Source: Clostridia bacterium
Lineage (GTDB): Bacteria; Bacillota; Clostridia; Lachnospirales; Bianqueaceae
Direction: 5' to 3'
NCBI GenBank assembly: GCA_900764045.1
Contig: CAAFMN010000005.1
Span: forward strand, 1 to 64,000
DNA: 64,000 nucleotides
Each line of letters opens with the position of its first letter. The stretch's first letter is position 1. The notes under the pieces were generated by a model. It was not told the DNA's origin. It ran no database searches and saw nothing but the letters and a program-made list of their open reading frames with translations. Below are positions 17,018-26,428 of this stretch, in pieces. The translations under genes and the position numbers were made by a program.

Positions 17018-18149
17018 TACGTGTAAGTGCCATATTCAGGCGCTCTACACTGTAAGCGTAAGAGATTCTGACATATCCTTCGCCGCTCGCTCCAAAGGCA
17101 TCGCCTGGAACGACGGCGATTTTTTTCTGATGCAGCAGCTTCTGGCAAAACTCCTCGGATGTCATGCCTGTAGAACGAATACAGGGAAATACATAAAAGG
17201 CGCCGCTGGGATCGCTGCACGGCAGTCCCATTTCACGAAGCTTGGATACGACGAGTCTCCTTCGCCTATTATATTCCTGTTTCATCTCTTCTACAGCGCG
17301 GTCACAGTTCTTAAGCGCCTCAATCGCCGCATACTGGCTGGTCGTCGGTGCGCACATAATCGCGAACTGATGCACCTTGGTCATCTGCTCCAGCAGCTCC
17401 TTGGGCCCTGCGGCATAGCCGAGACGCCATCCCGTCATGGAAAAGGCCTTGGAAAAGCCATTGATAACCAGCGTTCTCTCATACATTCCCGGCATGGACG
17501 CAATGGAAGTATGAGGCTCATCATATGTAAGCTCCGCATAGATCTCGTCCGATAAAACAAACAGATCCTTTTCACAGATGAACCGGCACAGCTCCTCCAT
17601 ATCCTTCTTGGACATCGTCGCTCCGGTAGGATTGCCGGGATAAGGAAAGACCAGAACTTTGGTCTTCTCTGTGACCAGTCCCTCCAGATCCCGCACCGTA
17701 AGCTTAAAGCCATTCTCTCCATGCAGCGGAACAACCACTGCCTTACCTCCTGCCATAATCGCGCAGGGCTTATAGGAGACAAATGATGGCTCCGGAATCA
17801 GGACTTCATCTCCGGGCATCAAAATTGTCCGCAGCGCGACATCAATCGCTTCGCTCCCTCCGACCGTAATCAGCAGCTGACTGGCCGGATCATACTCCAG
17901 CGAATACTTACGCTTCAGATAATGACTCAGCTCCTTACGCAGTTCCATCAATCCCGCGTTGGCCGTATATACCGTCCTACCCTTTTCCAGCGAATAGATG
18001 GCTTCCTCACGGACATTCCACGGAGTAAGGAAATCCGGCTCGCCCACGCCCAGCGACACTACATCCTTCATCTCGCTCGCAAGATTGAAGAAACGCCGGA
18101 TCCCGGAGGGCGGAAGCGCCCGAACCGTCTCATTGATAAAGTCTCTCAT
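16992..18149 (-). CDS. PLP-dependent class I/II aminotransferase
   Basis: 385 residues, the family length. The PLP lysine is in NGFSKAFSMTGWRLGY near residue 235. Further fold-type I marks are PGNPTGA near 170, LSDEIYAELTYD near 202 and a C-terminal Arg (YVRISYAYS) that binds the substrate carboxylate. It belongs to the aspartate/aromatic aminotransferase-like group; the exact amino acid cannot be told. It overlaps the lrp-like gene upstream by four bases, so the regulator probably controls it and may sense its substrate or product. It converges with the perR-like gene with a 26-base tail overlap. Confidence 0.9.
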   Translation of the reverse strand: MRDFINETVRALPPSGIRRFFNLASEMKDVVSLGVGEPDFLTPWNVREEAIYSLEKGRTVYTANAGLMELRKELSHYLKRKYSLEYDPASQLLITVGGSEAIDVALRTILMPGDEVLIPEPSFVSYKPCAIMAGGKAVVVPLHGENGFKLTVRDLEGLVTEKTKVLVFPYPGNPTGATMSKKDMEELCRFICEKDLFVLSDEIYAELTYDEPHTSIASMPGMYERTLVINGFSKAFSMTGWRLGYAAGPKELLEQMTKVHQFAIMCAPTTSQYAAIEALKNCDRAVEEMKQEYNRRRRLVVSKLREMGLPCSDPSGAFYVFPCIRSTGMTSEEFCQKLLHQKKIAVVPGDAFGASGEGYVRISYAYSVERLNMALTRISEFLQEL

Positions 18150-18625
18150 GGGGAAACCAACATCCTTTCATCACTCTCTTTTTCTTCCAGAATTACACCA
18201 TGATCCTTATATCTCTTCAGAATAAAGTGCGTCGAAGTGCTGAGCACCTGATCGATCGGCGCCAGCCTTTGCGCAACAAAGAGAGCGACCTCCTTCATGG
18301 TCTTACCTTCTACGATCACCGTAAGGTCAAACGCTCCTGACATCAAATAGACTGCCGTAACTTCTTCAAACTGATAGATACGCTGGGCAATATTATCAAA
18401 GCCCTCGCCCCGCTGCGGGGTCACCCGGACCTCAATCAAGGCTGTAACTCGGTCAATATGCGCCTTATCCCAATTGATCATCGTATGATATCCAAAAATA
18501 ATTTTATCCTTTTCAAGCTGGCTCAGCTGCGCTGCAATCTCCGGCTCCTCCTCCTGCAGCATGACCGCAAGATCCTTTACGCTGATTCGGCTGTTCTTTT
18601 CCAATACTTCCAATAATTCCTGCAT
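18146..18625 (-). CDS. Lrp/AsnC-family transcriptional regulator
   Basis: 159 residues. The N-terminal helix-turn-helix (VLEKNSRISVKDLAVML) and C-terminal RAM domain (ALIEVRV, VTAVYLMSGAFDLTVIVE) are clear. Lrp/AsnC proteins form octamers that bind amino acids and switch local operons. The GGAGGGAAGAG SD lies close to the ATG. Translational overlap with the aminotransferase gene points to amino-acid-responsive local control. Confidence 0.92.
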   Translation of the reverse strand: MQELLEVLEKNSRISVKDLAVMLQEEEPEIAAQLSQLEKDKIIFGYHTMINWDKAHIDRVTALIEVRVTPQRGEGFDNIAQRIYQFEEVTAVYLMSGAFDLTVIVEGKTMKEVALFVAQRLAPIDQVLSTSTHFILKRYKDHGVILEEKESDERMLVSP

Positions 18626-18736
18626 TTCTCTTCCCTCCGATATAATAGATTCCTATAAGGGTATAACAGTGTCTATAGTATATCGCATTTCCCATAAAAA
18701 AGGAAGAATAAATTATGAACACCATCTAAAATTTTT

Positions 18737-18769
18737 AAGAAAAAGAGCCCTCTAGGGGCTCTTTTTCTT
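18737..18769. terminator. Bidirectional rho-independent terminator overlapping the AKR stop codon
   Basis: AAGAAAAAGAGCCC pairs perfectly with GGGCTCTTTTTCTT across a short CTAGG-containing loop. T-tracts occur on both strands. The arm includes part of the aldo/keto reductase stop codon (18768-18770), and the structure separates that operon from lrp. Confidence 0.9.
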
Positions 18770-19937
18770 AACGCAGTGTCTCCTCTGCTTCCTTCAGAAG
18801 CTTCGGGATATTCAGTTTATATTCGCACCATTCCAGGCAGGCGCCGCACTCCAGACAGTCTGCTCCGCTCATAGGCAGCACCCGGTACTGCTCCTGATAC
18901 TGCCGGATATCCTTGCCCAGGCTCGTACAGATCTTCATTCGAGAGTATACAGACAGGATCTCCGGGAAATTCAGTCCATTGGGACATGAAAATTTCTCCA
19001 GGCAATGCATACATTCCCGGCAGGTGTCCTTCATCAGGCCTGAGACCTTATCAGCCTCCGCTGCCCATTCTCTACGCTTTTCCGCAGAAGGTCTCTCTCC
19101 CAGAGCGACCGCGATATCCGCGTCGATCTCTTCCGGACTCCTCGCGCCTGCGTCCACCGAAGTGATATAGGGATTGGACAGGCAGAAATTCAGCATATCC
19201 CGGTAGTCGATCGAGACAAATTCCCGCAGTACCTGATAGATCGGCAGCATACTGTTGCCGTTAAACGCCTTCATATTAACGATGCCCAAATCCTTTTCAT
19301 GGATATATTTCAGGATATCCGTCTCTCCGTCTTCACCCAGACTTCGGTTATAAACATTATACGGCAGTTCTACTACATCAAAACATTCCGTATCGACTGC
19401 CTCCCGGATCTCTTTGGCAAATGGATAATGGCTGGAAAATCCAGGGAAGCTGATGAGTCCCTCCTGCTGCAGCTCCCTCAATCTCGGCAGCACACCGGAA
19501 TTGCGTACAACCGCCCAACGCTCATCTCCGATTCCATGCAGAAAATATACCAGACGGATCGGTGTCTGACCAATATGCATATCTTCACCCAATCCCTGAA
19601 TCCGCAGCGCCTTCCGCGTCGCGGCAAGGTCCTCGGCCAAAGGTTTCAGCTCATAGCCATGTCCCTTGGTTACAATGACGATCGGTTCCGTAAGATCCGT
19701 ACGCTGTTCTATCGCTTCGCCTACCAGCTCCTCACTCTCCACATACGTCCCATCCGCGCAGGTTCCTGTATAGCTTCTGGCTGTATCGATAAAATTGATT
19801 CCCTGGTCCAGTACATGGTGAAGCAGGTCCAACCCCTTCTGTTTACTCTCCAACATCCGCAGGTTCATCGCACCAAATCCCAGTTCCGTGATCATCAGAT
19901 TGGTCCGTCCGAACCTTCTCTTTTGGATTGCCGCCAT
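18768..19937 (-). CDS. Aldo/keto reductase with C-terminal 4Fe-4S ferredoxin-like domain
   Basis: 389 residues. An AKR TIM barrel begins RFGRTNLMITELGFGAMNL, with the catalytic Asp-Tyr region in FIDTARSY, Lys in VTKGHGYE and a His-bearing VYFLHGIGDE. The last about 80 residues carry cysteine clusters: CRECMHCLEKFSC near 312 and CLECGACLEWC near 365, which fits one or two Fe-S clusters. This AKR-ferredoxin type is common in anaerobes and probably couples carbonyl reduction to low-potential electron flow. Its substrate is unknown. It is the last gene of the operon with the 853-residue protein and the GH28 remnant, hinting at sugar or uronate metabolism. Confidence 0.88.
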   Translation of the reverse strand: MAAIQKRRFGRTNLMITELGFGAMNLRMLESKQKGLDLLHHVLDQGINFIDTARSYTGTCADGTYVESEELVGEAIEQRTDLTEPIVIVTKGHGYELKPLAEDLAATRKALRIQGLGEDMHIGQTPIRLVYFLHGIGDERWAVVRNSGVLPRLRELQQEGLISFPGFSSHYPFAKEIREAVDTECFDVVELPYNVYNRSLGEDGETDILKYIHEKDLGIVNMKAFNGNSMLPIYQVLREFVSIDYRDMLNFCLSNPYITSVDAGARSPEEIDADIAVALGERPSAEKRREWAAEADKVSGLMKDTCRECMHCLEKFSCPNGLNFPEILSVYSRMKICTSLGKDIRQYQEQYRVLPMSGADCLECGACLEWCEYKLNIPKLLKEAEETLR

Positions 19938-19956
19938 ACCGATTCCTCCTTATAAA

Positions 19957-20452
19957 TTACTTTAATTCTTCATACTCCGCATCTCTCACACGCACCTCAG
20001 CCGCTGGTGAGAAATGAACTTCTTCAAACGTAACATCCCGCATGGGCTGCTCCGGCAGTCCGATCACATCGACCGCTCCCTGATTCTTCCGGCCTCGGAT
20101 GTTCTTCAGATGAATCCCTGAGCCCACCGGCAGATATTGCTGATCTCCATATCTTCCATCCAGATATCCTTGATATATCCGCCCCTGCCTCGCATGGACT
20201 TGATCCGGATTCCCCACATGCCGCCCTGAATCTGATTGCTGCTGGCATAAACATTGCGGACTCCTCCGGACATTCCGCTTCCGATCACGATCGCGCCGTG
20301 CCCCTCAAGCATCTGATTGTTCCGGATAATGATATTCTCACAGGACCGATTCACACGCCGTCCGTCCACGCGACACGAACGGTCCGTTCCGGGAATACCG
20401 GCGGAAGAACTTCCTCCATCGCAAACGGAGCATGATATGGATTCTTTTTCAT
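19957..20452 (-). pseudogene. Remnant of a GH28 (polygalacturonase-like) glycoside hydrolase
   Basis: From an SD-preceded ATG at 20452 the reading frame gives MKKNPYHAPFAMEEVLPP, a typical start of cytoplasmic GH28 enzymes, then stops after about 33 codons. In a second frame (20106-20369) is CENIIIRNNQMLEGHG followed by IGSGMSGGVRNV and WGIRIKSMRGRGG, the core of the GH28 beta-helix. In a third frame (19957 to about 20130) is SGIHLKNIRGRKNQGA and GLPEQPMRDVTFEEV, the GH28 C-terminus. A complete enzyme needs about 450-520 residues, so at least two internal deletions with frame changes have occurred, removing most of the catalytic region. It lies between two intact genes of the operon. Confidence 0.8.
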
Positions 20453-20465
20453 AACTTCACCTCTG

Positions 20466-23027
20466 TTATACACTGCTGACATAGGTCCAAACGGTTCCAT
20501 CCAATCCGTCAAAATGGTATTCATACGTTCCGCTACCGTATCTGGAACGCATATACTTGCTCTCCACCGCCATATTTCGAATTGGAATCTCTTTACCTTC
20601 TACGGAGAAATCATGGCTGAATACCATGCGTCCATGCTTGGGGGATTCAAAGATCAGTTTATTCTTTTTCCTGTGGATCTCAGCCTTATGCAGGCGGCGC
20701 GCGAAATGCTCAAAGCTTCCATCCTCCCGTTTGGAACCGCATTCTACGATCCACGCGTTTTCGCGTCCTTCACTGATCAGCTCTCTCCCGGCATAGTTTC
20801 CTCTGGAAGCAACCATATGCGGTCTCTCTGACCAGATTCCTACATAGCTGTCCCCCACCCTGCCAAAGGTCCAGTGATCCTGATGCAACACTTCGTCAAA
20901 GCGGCTCATATCAAAATGACAATGTGTCATCCAGACAAATGGATGCGTCACCCTGTCCCAGCAGACGCACAATGTTCCCTGATATTGATATACTTCCGGC
21001 GTATCCGCCTGCCCTGCCCAATAATCCGGACGCAGTCCACCTCCCTCCTGTTTTGTAAAGGGTGCCGAAAGGAAGAGGATCGTATCCTTCGGCAACGTGA
21101 CTTGAGCCACATGCAGATGCGCCTCGCAGGTCCCCACATTGTGGTGCCGAACACTGGAGACCATGTATTCCGAAGTCCGATAGGCCGTGATATCCGCGTT
21201 TTGTTTGCCTTCATGGTACAGGCCGGACTTATAGAAATTCTCCATCTCCTGATAATCATACGCCACGCGGCAGATTCCCTCCGGCGGAAGATACCCGCCT
21301 GCCGCCACGGCCATCGCGCCCGGCGTGATCTTCAGAGCCGCATCGTCCCTTCCGAAAAGGACATACAATATCGAAGTCGTTCCCTGCTGCATCGGATTGC
21401 GCATAGGAAGATTATAGCTGCGTCCTCTGGGGGAAGCCATCGCACCGTTAAAGCTGTTGGCCGCCAGATGGAACACCATGATATTGGTCAGCTCTCTGGC
21501 CATCGTACGTAAGCTGAATTCTTCATACGGCGCCATCTCCTGAATGGCAAGCATCGGTCCCATCGTTACCGGCAGATACGAATCCGAATGGAATTCATTG
21601 AAGCCAAACCGCAGTCTCTGTCCCAGCCACTCCATCAGGTGCATACGCCCTTTCAGGCTATGAAAGAGTCCATTCTGTCCGCTGTTGGTAAAAATATCCT
21701 GTGGATACAGAAGTCCCGCCAGATATTCCAATGTATGGAACCCAAAGCGATGGTTCTCAGAATCAAACCACATCATACAGTCATTGGCCTCATCGACCCA
21801 ATACTTGAAGCCCAGCGCTGCCTGCCGAATCCTCTCCATATATTTTTCCGGGAGATGGCGGGACTTCCGCTCCTCATATACAACGCGCAACAGAGGCAGT
21901 AAAATAAAATCCGCGCAGTCGTCCTTACGGTCTACCGACTGACAGGCGAGGTCAATCATGCCGTACTCAATCTCTTCGTAGCGTCCCAGCAGATACCTGG
22001 CCCATACGATATCCGCTGCGTCCCTGGCGTTCTTATATGGATCCAGCTCCGCACAAGCCGTGAGGAAGATTTTCTGTCTTTCCGCCAGCTTTTCATACCC
22101 TGGATTCGCTGTGAGAACCTTGCAGACAAGAATCGAATACTCCCGCTGCGCACGCTCTGTTTCCTTCTGATACCATGTGGCCCGAATCCTATATGTACCC
22201 GGCTTCTCTCCGGCACTCAACCGCAGTCTGCCACCGGAAGTTTTCTCCTCCGCGCAGATCCTGCCCTCGGAGTCCACAAGCTGAATCTCCACCAAAGCGG
22301 TTTCAGATTCGCCGACTCTGAAGTACAAGGGTTCGCCTTCGCGGTAGGTATCCTTTTCCAGGCATGTCCTCTGTAAACTCTCTTCCAGATCCGCCCGATC
22401 CTCTTTCGAAACGTCTCCGAGCGGCGTATGGGCGGTTACTGGAGACTCTGCCCGGACCATCCGCAGGCGCCAGCCAACCTCAGCCATCCGGGCAATCCGC
22501 AGTACCACCAGCGCAATCCGGTTTACTCCGGAACGCAGTCTCACGGATACCTCCGCAGGAGCAGCCTGGGATTGCTGCTCGGCACAAAGCTCTTTATTAT
22601 TGAGTATGATCTCTCCGTTTACAATCAGACAAAATCGTTCCTTTAGACGTGTCTCCAGACGCAGTGTAACCTCCTGCTCCGTTTCGCTCTGCAGGCAAGT
22701 ATACGCTGTAATCACTCCCAGATGATTGGTCACAAAATACTGACCAAATCCGTGATAGATCTCTTCCGTCGATAAGACGCTCCAACGCCCTGTCTGACCA
22801 TACGGATAGGATACTTCCTGGTACTCCTGTGCGTCTACCTTCCGAAGAACGGACGAAAATCCTGCCATCGCTTCTTCTGCGGCTTCTTCCCCAACGGTAC
22901 ACACCGGATTTTCAAAATACGTCCGTTCGTCCAGAATCCCTACCAGATCCACATAAAAAGGGCCTGCCACCAGCCATGGCTTCACGTCATCTCCCGCAGT
23001 CACCTTTTTAGAAAACAAATCTCTCAT
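20466..23027 (-). CDS. Uncharacterised 853-residue protein, possibly carbohydrate-active
   Basis: No signal peptide or membrane segment is seen, so it is probably cytoplasmic. N-terminal beta-rich modules (about 1-300) contain a galactose-binding-like stretch (LRSGVNRIALVVLRIAR), and another beta segment (YREGEPLYFRVGES) follows. The middle (about 330-620) is helical and Trp/Tyr/His-rich (FKYWVDEANDCMMWFDSENH, NEFHSDSYLPVTM), as in alpha-toroid glycoside hydrolases or lyases. A C-terminal beta region follows with many His/Trp. I cannot assign a family. It heads the operon with a decayed GH28 pectinase and an aldo/keto reductase, so action on pectin-derived or uronate-containing sugars is a reasonable guess only. 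It has a GGGAGG SD and its own promoter. Confidence 0.6.
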   Translation of the reverse strand: MRDLFSKKVTAGDDVKPWLVAGPFYVDLVGILDERTYFENPVCTVGEEAAEEAMAGFSSVLRKVDAQEYQEVSYPYGQTGRWSVLSTEEIYHGFGQYFVTNHLGVITAYTCLQSETEQEVTLRLETRLKERFCLIVNGEIILNNKELCAEQQSQAAPAEVSVRLRSGVNRIALVVLRIARMAEVGWRLRMVRAESPVTAHTPLGDVSKEDRADLEESLQRTCLEKDTYREGEPLYFRVGESETALVEIQLVDSEGRICAEEKTSGGRLRLSAGEKPGTYRIRATWYQKETERAQREYSILVCKVLTANPGYEKLAERQKIFLTACAELDPYKNARDAADIVWARYLLGRYEEIEYGMIDLACQSVDRKDDCADFILLPLLRVVYEERKSRHLPEKYMERIRQAALGFKYWVDEANDCMMWFDSENHRFGFHTLEYLAGLLYPQDIFTNSGQNGLFHSLKGRMHLMEWLGQRLRFGFNEFHSDSYLPVTMGPMLAIQEMAPYEEFSLRTMARELTNIMVFHLAANSFNGAMASPRGRSYNLPMRNPMQQGTTSILYVLFGRDDAALKITPGAMAVAAGGYLPPEGICRVAYDYQEMENFYKSGLYHEGKQNADITAYRTSEYMVSSVRHHNVGTCEAHLHVAQVTLPKDTILFLSAPFTKQEGGGLRPDYWAGQADTPEVYQYQGTLCVCWDRVTHPFVWMTHCHFDMSRFDEVLHQDHWTFGRVGDSYVGIWSERPHMVASRGNYAGRELISEGRENAWIVECGSKREDGSFEHFARRLHKAEIHRKKNKLIFESPKHGRMVFSHDFSVEGKEIPIRNMAVESKYMRSRYGSGTYEYHFDGLDGTVWTYVSSV

Positions 23028-23072
23028 TGTTGTAGCCTCCCATAGATTTTTCTGACTGCTATATCTGAAAAT

Positions 23073-23101
23073 AGTATACTATGGAAAAGGCTGTTTGTCC
23101 A
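23073..23101 (-). promoter_or_regulatory. Sigma-A-type promoter of the 853-aa/GH28 remnant/AKR operon
   Basis: On minus, TGGACA and TATACT are separated by 17 bases, about 45 bases before the start codon of the 853-residue protein. Confidence 0.75.
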
Positions 23102-23130
23102 TGGAATATTAGAAACATGCCGTAGAAAAA

Positions 23131-23170
23131 TTCCGCCTGTCAGACCGTTGATTGTGTCTGACAGGCGGAA
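23131..23170. terminator. Strong rho-independent terminator after the beta-helix lipoprotein gene
   Basis: TTCCGCCTGTCAGAC pairs perfectly with GTCTGACAGGCGGAA across a 10-base loop. On minus it is followed by TTTTTC. It ends the VTC-DUF4956-lipoprotein operon. Confidence 0.92.
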
Positions 23171-23188
23171 TCGCCTTACTATAATTCT

Positions 23189-25018
23189 TTATCTTCTCGG
23201 GCCGCCGGGACCACCGCCGCCCATCATACCTCCAGGGCCACCCCCAATCATGCTGCCGCTGCCGCCGTATACCAGACTACTCATTGTGATCTCCGTACTG
23301 CTGTCCCCCGCCTGCAGTGTATAGGTCTCTCCAACGGCCAGCCCCGGACAGCTGATCACCACATTGGAATACGCCTTTTCGGCTGTCCAGGAGGCCAATA
23401 CCTGACCAGAGCTATCCCGCAGCGAAATCACCGATCCTGCCACACCTACAATATTGACCATGATCGTTCCCTGCGTCGAGCTGCTTCCAAAGTTCTGCGC
23501 CATTCCGGAAGATCCCGCCGCGATCAGAATACCTCCGCTGATCTCCGCGCTGCCGTCATAATCCAGGGCACCATTGCCGTTATCTGTCGATCCGGAGACA
23601 TAGGTCTCGCCGCCGGAAACAATCAAATCTCCATTGGAATCAATTCCGTCGCCGGAGGCATTGATATGGATCTCGCCGCCGGAAATATGGATATATATTC
23701 CCTCGGTCGCCGTAAACATACTGCCGGAACCGTCATTTCCACCCGCCGCGTTCAGTCCGTCATCACTGGCTGTCAGATCGATATATCCTCCCTGAATCTC
23801 TATCGTTAAACCTTCAATTCCTTCATAGCTCTTATCAATTTTAATTGTTCCCGCTGTAATGGTCAGAGCATTATCCGCATGAAATCCGTTATCCCCGGTC
23901 GAAACCTGAAAAACTCCGCCGTTGACTGTCAGATCGCCATTGGAATGCACCGCGTCATCCGCAGCATCGACCGTGAATGTTCCGCCATTAACCGTCAAAC
24001 TGCCGGCAGCTTTCATTCCTTTGGTACTGACGGAGTCCTCCTGCGTCGAATTCTGACTCTGTCTCGGGTCAAATCCCCAGCTTTCGCTATGCGATCTGCC
24101 ATTTCCGCTGCCTCCTCCTGCCAGGATCTGATAGGTTCCCTCTTCAATCAGAAGATAGGATCCGGCGCTTACGCCATCCTCTTCGGAAGTAATCGTAAAG
24201 GTACCGTTCTCAATATAGAGATATCCTTCTTCTTCATTATCTTCATTCTCTACATGTATGCCGTCTTTTCCGGAAGTGATCGTGAAGGTACCATCCGCGA
24301 TCCGAACGCTGTCCTTTCCTTCTATGCCATGTTTCTCCGCTGTAATCTCATAATTTCCGCCAGTAATCGCAAGGTCGTCCTTGCAGACGATGCCATGTCC
24401 CGCCGCTGCCGTGATCGTTAGATTCCCGCTGCCGTTCAGAGTCAAATCCTCTTTGGAAAAGATCACTGCATCGATATTATTATCATCCAGTGCTATATAG
24501 CTTCCGCCATTGGCTAGAGTATTCTCCGTCCCTTCTGCCAATGTGACAAAAACCTTTTTGGCCGATCGGACATAGATCGCAGCCGAAGACGCACTGGTGA
24601 TCTCCACACCGTTCAGGACGATCTGGACCTTATCCGTTTCCGATGCCTCTACGATAATCATTCCTTCCTTCAATGTTCCGGAGATGATATAGGTTCCCTC
24701 TTCTGTGATCGTCACGGTTCCTTCCGAGATCTGAACCGCATTCGATGAAGCAGAGGCGGTATCGCCCTGCAGCTCAATGCTGACAGCGGATGCGGTATCA
24801 TAAGCCGCTTCCAGATCCCGCTGTGTAAATTCCTTAACATCTGCTGATGACTCCTGGGATACACTGGACTCTTCTTTATCAGAATTCCCTGCCGTTACTG
24901 TAGAACTCTCAGACGCCGGCGTATTGGACACGCTGCTGTCTGCTGTACCTCCTGCCGTACAGCCGGATATTGCCATCAATCCGGCCAGCAAAAACGCTAC
25001 TATCCTTTTTCTTTTCAT
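23189..25018 (-). CDS. Beta-helix surface lipoprotein, Cthe_2159-like carbohydrate-binding family
   Basis: 609 residues. The N-terminus has a lipoprotein signal with lipobox AISGC (Cys20), then a Ser/Thr-rich linker. From about 80 to 540 come repeated G-D/N-G-I/L and xxGGxF/Y units (LTVNGGTFTVDAADDAVHS, DGIDSNGDLIVSGG), the mark of a right-handed parallel beta-helix. The C-terminus is a Gly/Met/Pro-rich tail (GGGPGGMMGGGGPGG). The family includes the pectin-binding Cthe_2159. It is the last gene after VTC and DUF4956, a recurring trio. Likely role: extracellular binding of acidic polysaccharide. No catalytic residues could be named. Confidence 0.82.
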   Translation of the reverse strand: MKRKRIVAFLLAGLMAISGCTAGGTADSSVSNTPASESSTVTAGNSDKEESSVSQESSADVKEFTQRDLEAAYDTASAVSIELQGDTASASSNAVQISEGTVTITEEGTYIISGTLKEGMIIVEASETDKVQIVLNGVEITSASSAAIYVRSAKKVFVTLAEGTENTLANGGSYIALDDNNIDAVIFSKEDLTLNGSGNLTITAAAGHGIVCKDDLAITGGNYEITAEKHGIEGKDSVRIADGTFTITSGKDGIHVENEDNEEEGYLYIENGTFTITSEEDGVSAGSYLLIEEGTYQILAGGGSGNGRSHSESWGFDPRQSQNSTQEDSVSTKGMKAAGSLTVNGGTFTVDAADDAVHSNGDLTVNGGVFQVSTGDNGFHADNALTITAGTIKIDKSYEGIEGLTIEIQGGYIDLTASDDGLNAAGGNDGSGSMFTATEGIYIHISGGEIHINASGDGIDSNGDLIVSGGETYVSGSTDNGNGALDYDGSAEISGGILIAAGSSGMAQNFGSSSTQGTIMVNIVGVAGSVISLRDSSGQVLASWTAEKAYSNVVISCPGLAVGETYTLQAGDSSTEITMSSLVYGGSGSMIGGGPGGMMGGGGPGGPRR

Positions 25019-25020
25019 GA

Positions 25021-25716
25021 TTATAACTCCACAGTACTGGTTTCCTGCTTGGAAACACTGATCTCCAAATTCCCATTTCTGCAGCGCAGACGGTCGATCA
25101 TTTCCTTCTCCTGTGCCGCATCACGCATAGTTACATTATAAGTCAGACGAAACAGACTGCCCATATTGGATGTCTTAACCTGTGTCAATTCATACTCGCT
25201 TACATATTCTCTTAAGATCTCATCAAATACTTCCGTATAATCGAGGTCTTCTGGAATCGTAATATGCAGTGTCTTGTATCCTACCGCCTTCTTCTTGGCT
25301 CCAAAGTCCAAGCGGCTGTACAGCATACTGACCGCTCCCAAAATCACGGCAAAGAGCAGCGCGTATCCCAGATATCCCATCCCGGTAAGAAGTCCGGTCG
25401 CCATAGCGATGAAAATCGCTCCAATCTCTTTGGCCGAACCGGGTGCCGAGCGGAATCGTACCAGACTAAAGGCTCCCGCAACCGCTACCCCGGCCCCCAC
25501 ATTACCATTGACCATCATGATTACCACGCATACTACCGCCGGGAGTAATGCCAGTGTCGCTACAAATCCTTTGTTATAACGTGTTCTGTACATGTAGATA
25601 CCAGCCAGGAGCAGTCCGATCAAAAGAGCGGCTCCGACACACAGCAGAAAATCCGGAAGCGAAATGACGCTTGTCGTCTCCGTATCAAAAATTCCTTGAA
25701 AAATATTATCCAGCAT
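25021..25716 (-). CDS. DUF4956-family integral membrane protein
   Basis: 231 residues from the ATG at 25716, which has an AAGGAGGA SD and overlaps the VTC gene by 11 bases. Upstream in-frame starts would run further into VTC without an SD. About four to five membrane segments lie in the first 130 residues (including LLCVGAALLIGLLLAGIYMY and ATLALLPAVVCVVIMMV), with conserved GAFSLVRFRSAPG between them, then a cytoplasmic C-terminal domain. The function is unknown. It recurs with VTC-type polymerases, perhaps as the membrane partner of polyphosphate synthesis or of surface attachment. Confidence 0.82.
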   Translation of the reverse strand: MLDNIFQGIFDTETTSVISLPDFLLCVGAALLIGLLLAGIYMYRTRYNKGFVATLALLPAVVCVVIMMVNGNVGAGVAVAGAFSLVRFRSAPGSAKEIGAIFIAMATGLLTGMGYLGYALLFAVILGAVSMLYSRLDFGAKKKAVGYKTLHITIPEDLDYTEVFDEILREYVSEYELTQVKTSNMGSLFRLTYNVTMRDAAQEKEMIDRLRCRNGNLEISVSKQETSTVEL

Positions 25717-26428
25717 AAGATAGTCCTCCTTGTGTTTTTTCATTAATGATATTCCGATAGGCCGCTCCATACTTGGAAAATGACGTTTTGTACAAATGAT
25801 TCTGTGTCAACACCCGGCTCATCCACAATGGGATGCCGCCGGAAGTTTTTACTTCCATGAGCGTTTCTCCGCGCTGCAAAAGCGGATGTCCATAAATTTT
25901 ACTCCCCAGTGAAAAATCCTGTTCCCGGTATAAAATATTTTCATCGAATGTCACCCGAAAATCGCTACCATCCAGCGCATAATACGCTTCCCTCTCATAG
26001 GAGAGAAACACGGCAGGATGAAGCCTTCCATAATACCATCGGAAATACTCGATCTCCCGCGTGATCTGAGAATCTACCGGAAGAGCCTCTCCCTTACGGA
26101 AGCATTCGGCCGCCTGCTGTTCAGAAAGTACCAAACGACGCTTGTAAACGACGGAATCATACTTTTTCTTCAGCTCTACAAATACCGGATCGTCCGGCGC
26201 TGCCTCCGCATAACTGCGGATCCGAAGCTTTTCTTTATAGATTGGCCCGTCGAGCGAGTTGCGGATCAAACGAAAGGTATCCGTATCATAGTAAATATTG
26301 CGGATCGTTGTCCTTCCATACTGATCCAGCTTCATGTGAGGCTCCATCGCCCGCAGGATCTCTTTCTTTTCCTGGGCGTTCAGCATGTATTTGATCTCAT
26401 AGCGTTTGAATGTTGCCTGATATCCCAT
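25706..26428 (-). CDS. VTC-domain polyphosphate polymerase
   Basis: 240 residues. The VTC/CYTH-like tunnel fold is shown by KRYEIKYMLN near residue 8, TTIRNIYYDTDTF, EKLRIRSY, FVELKKKYDSVVYKRR and, near the end, LMEVKTSGG. These Lys/Arg/Glu residues line the active site in the yeast Vtc4 catalytic core, which makes polyphosphate from ATP. In bacteria such proteins occur with DUF4956 and CotH or beta-helix surface proteins. First gene of the trio, with an AGGAGGGAAG SD and a palindromic site upstream. Confidence 0.85.
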   Translation of the reverse strand: MGYQATFKRYEIKYMLNAQEKKEILRAMEPHMKLDQYGRTTIRNIYYDTDTFRLIRNSLDGPIYKEKLRIRSYAEAAPDDPVFVELKKKYDSVVYKRRLVLSEQQAAECFRKGEALPVDSQITREIEYFRWYYGRLHPAVFLSYEREAYYALDGSDFRVTFDENILYREQDFSLGSKIYGHPLLQRGETLMEVKTSGGIPLWMSRVLTQNHLYKTSFSKYGAAYRNIINEKTQGGLSYAG

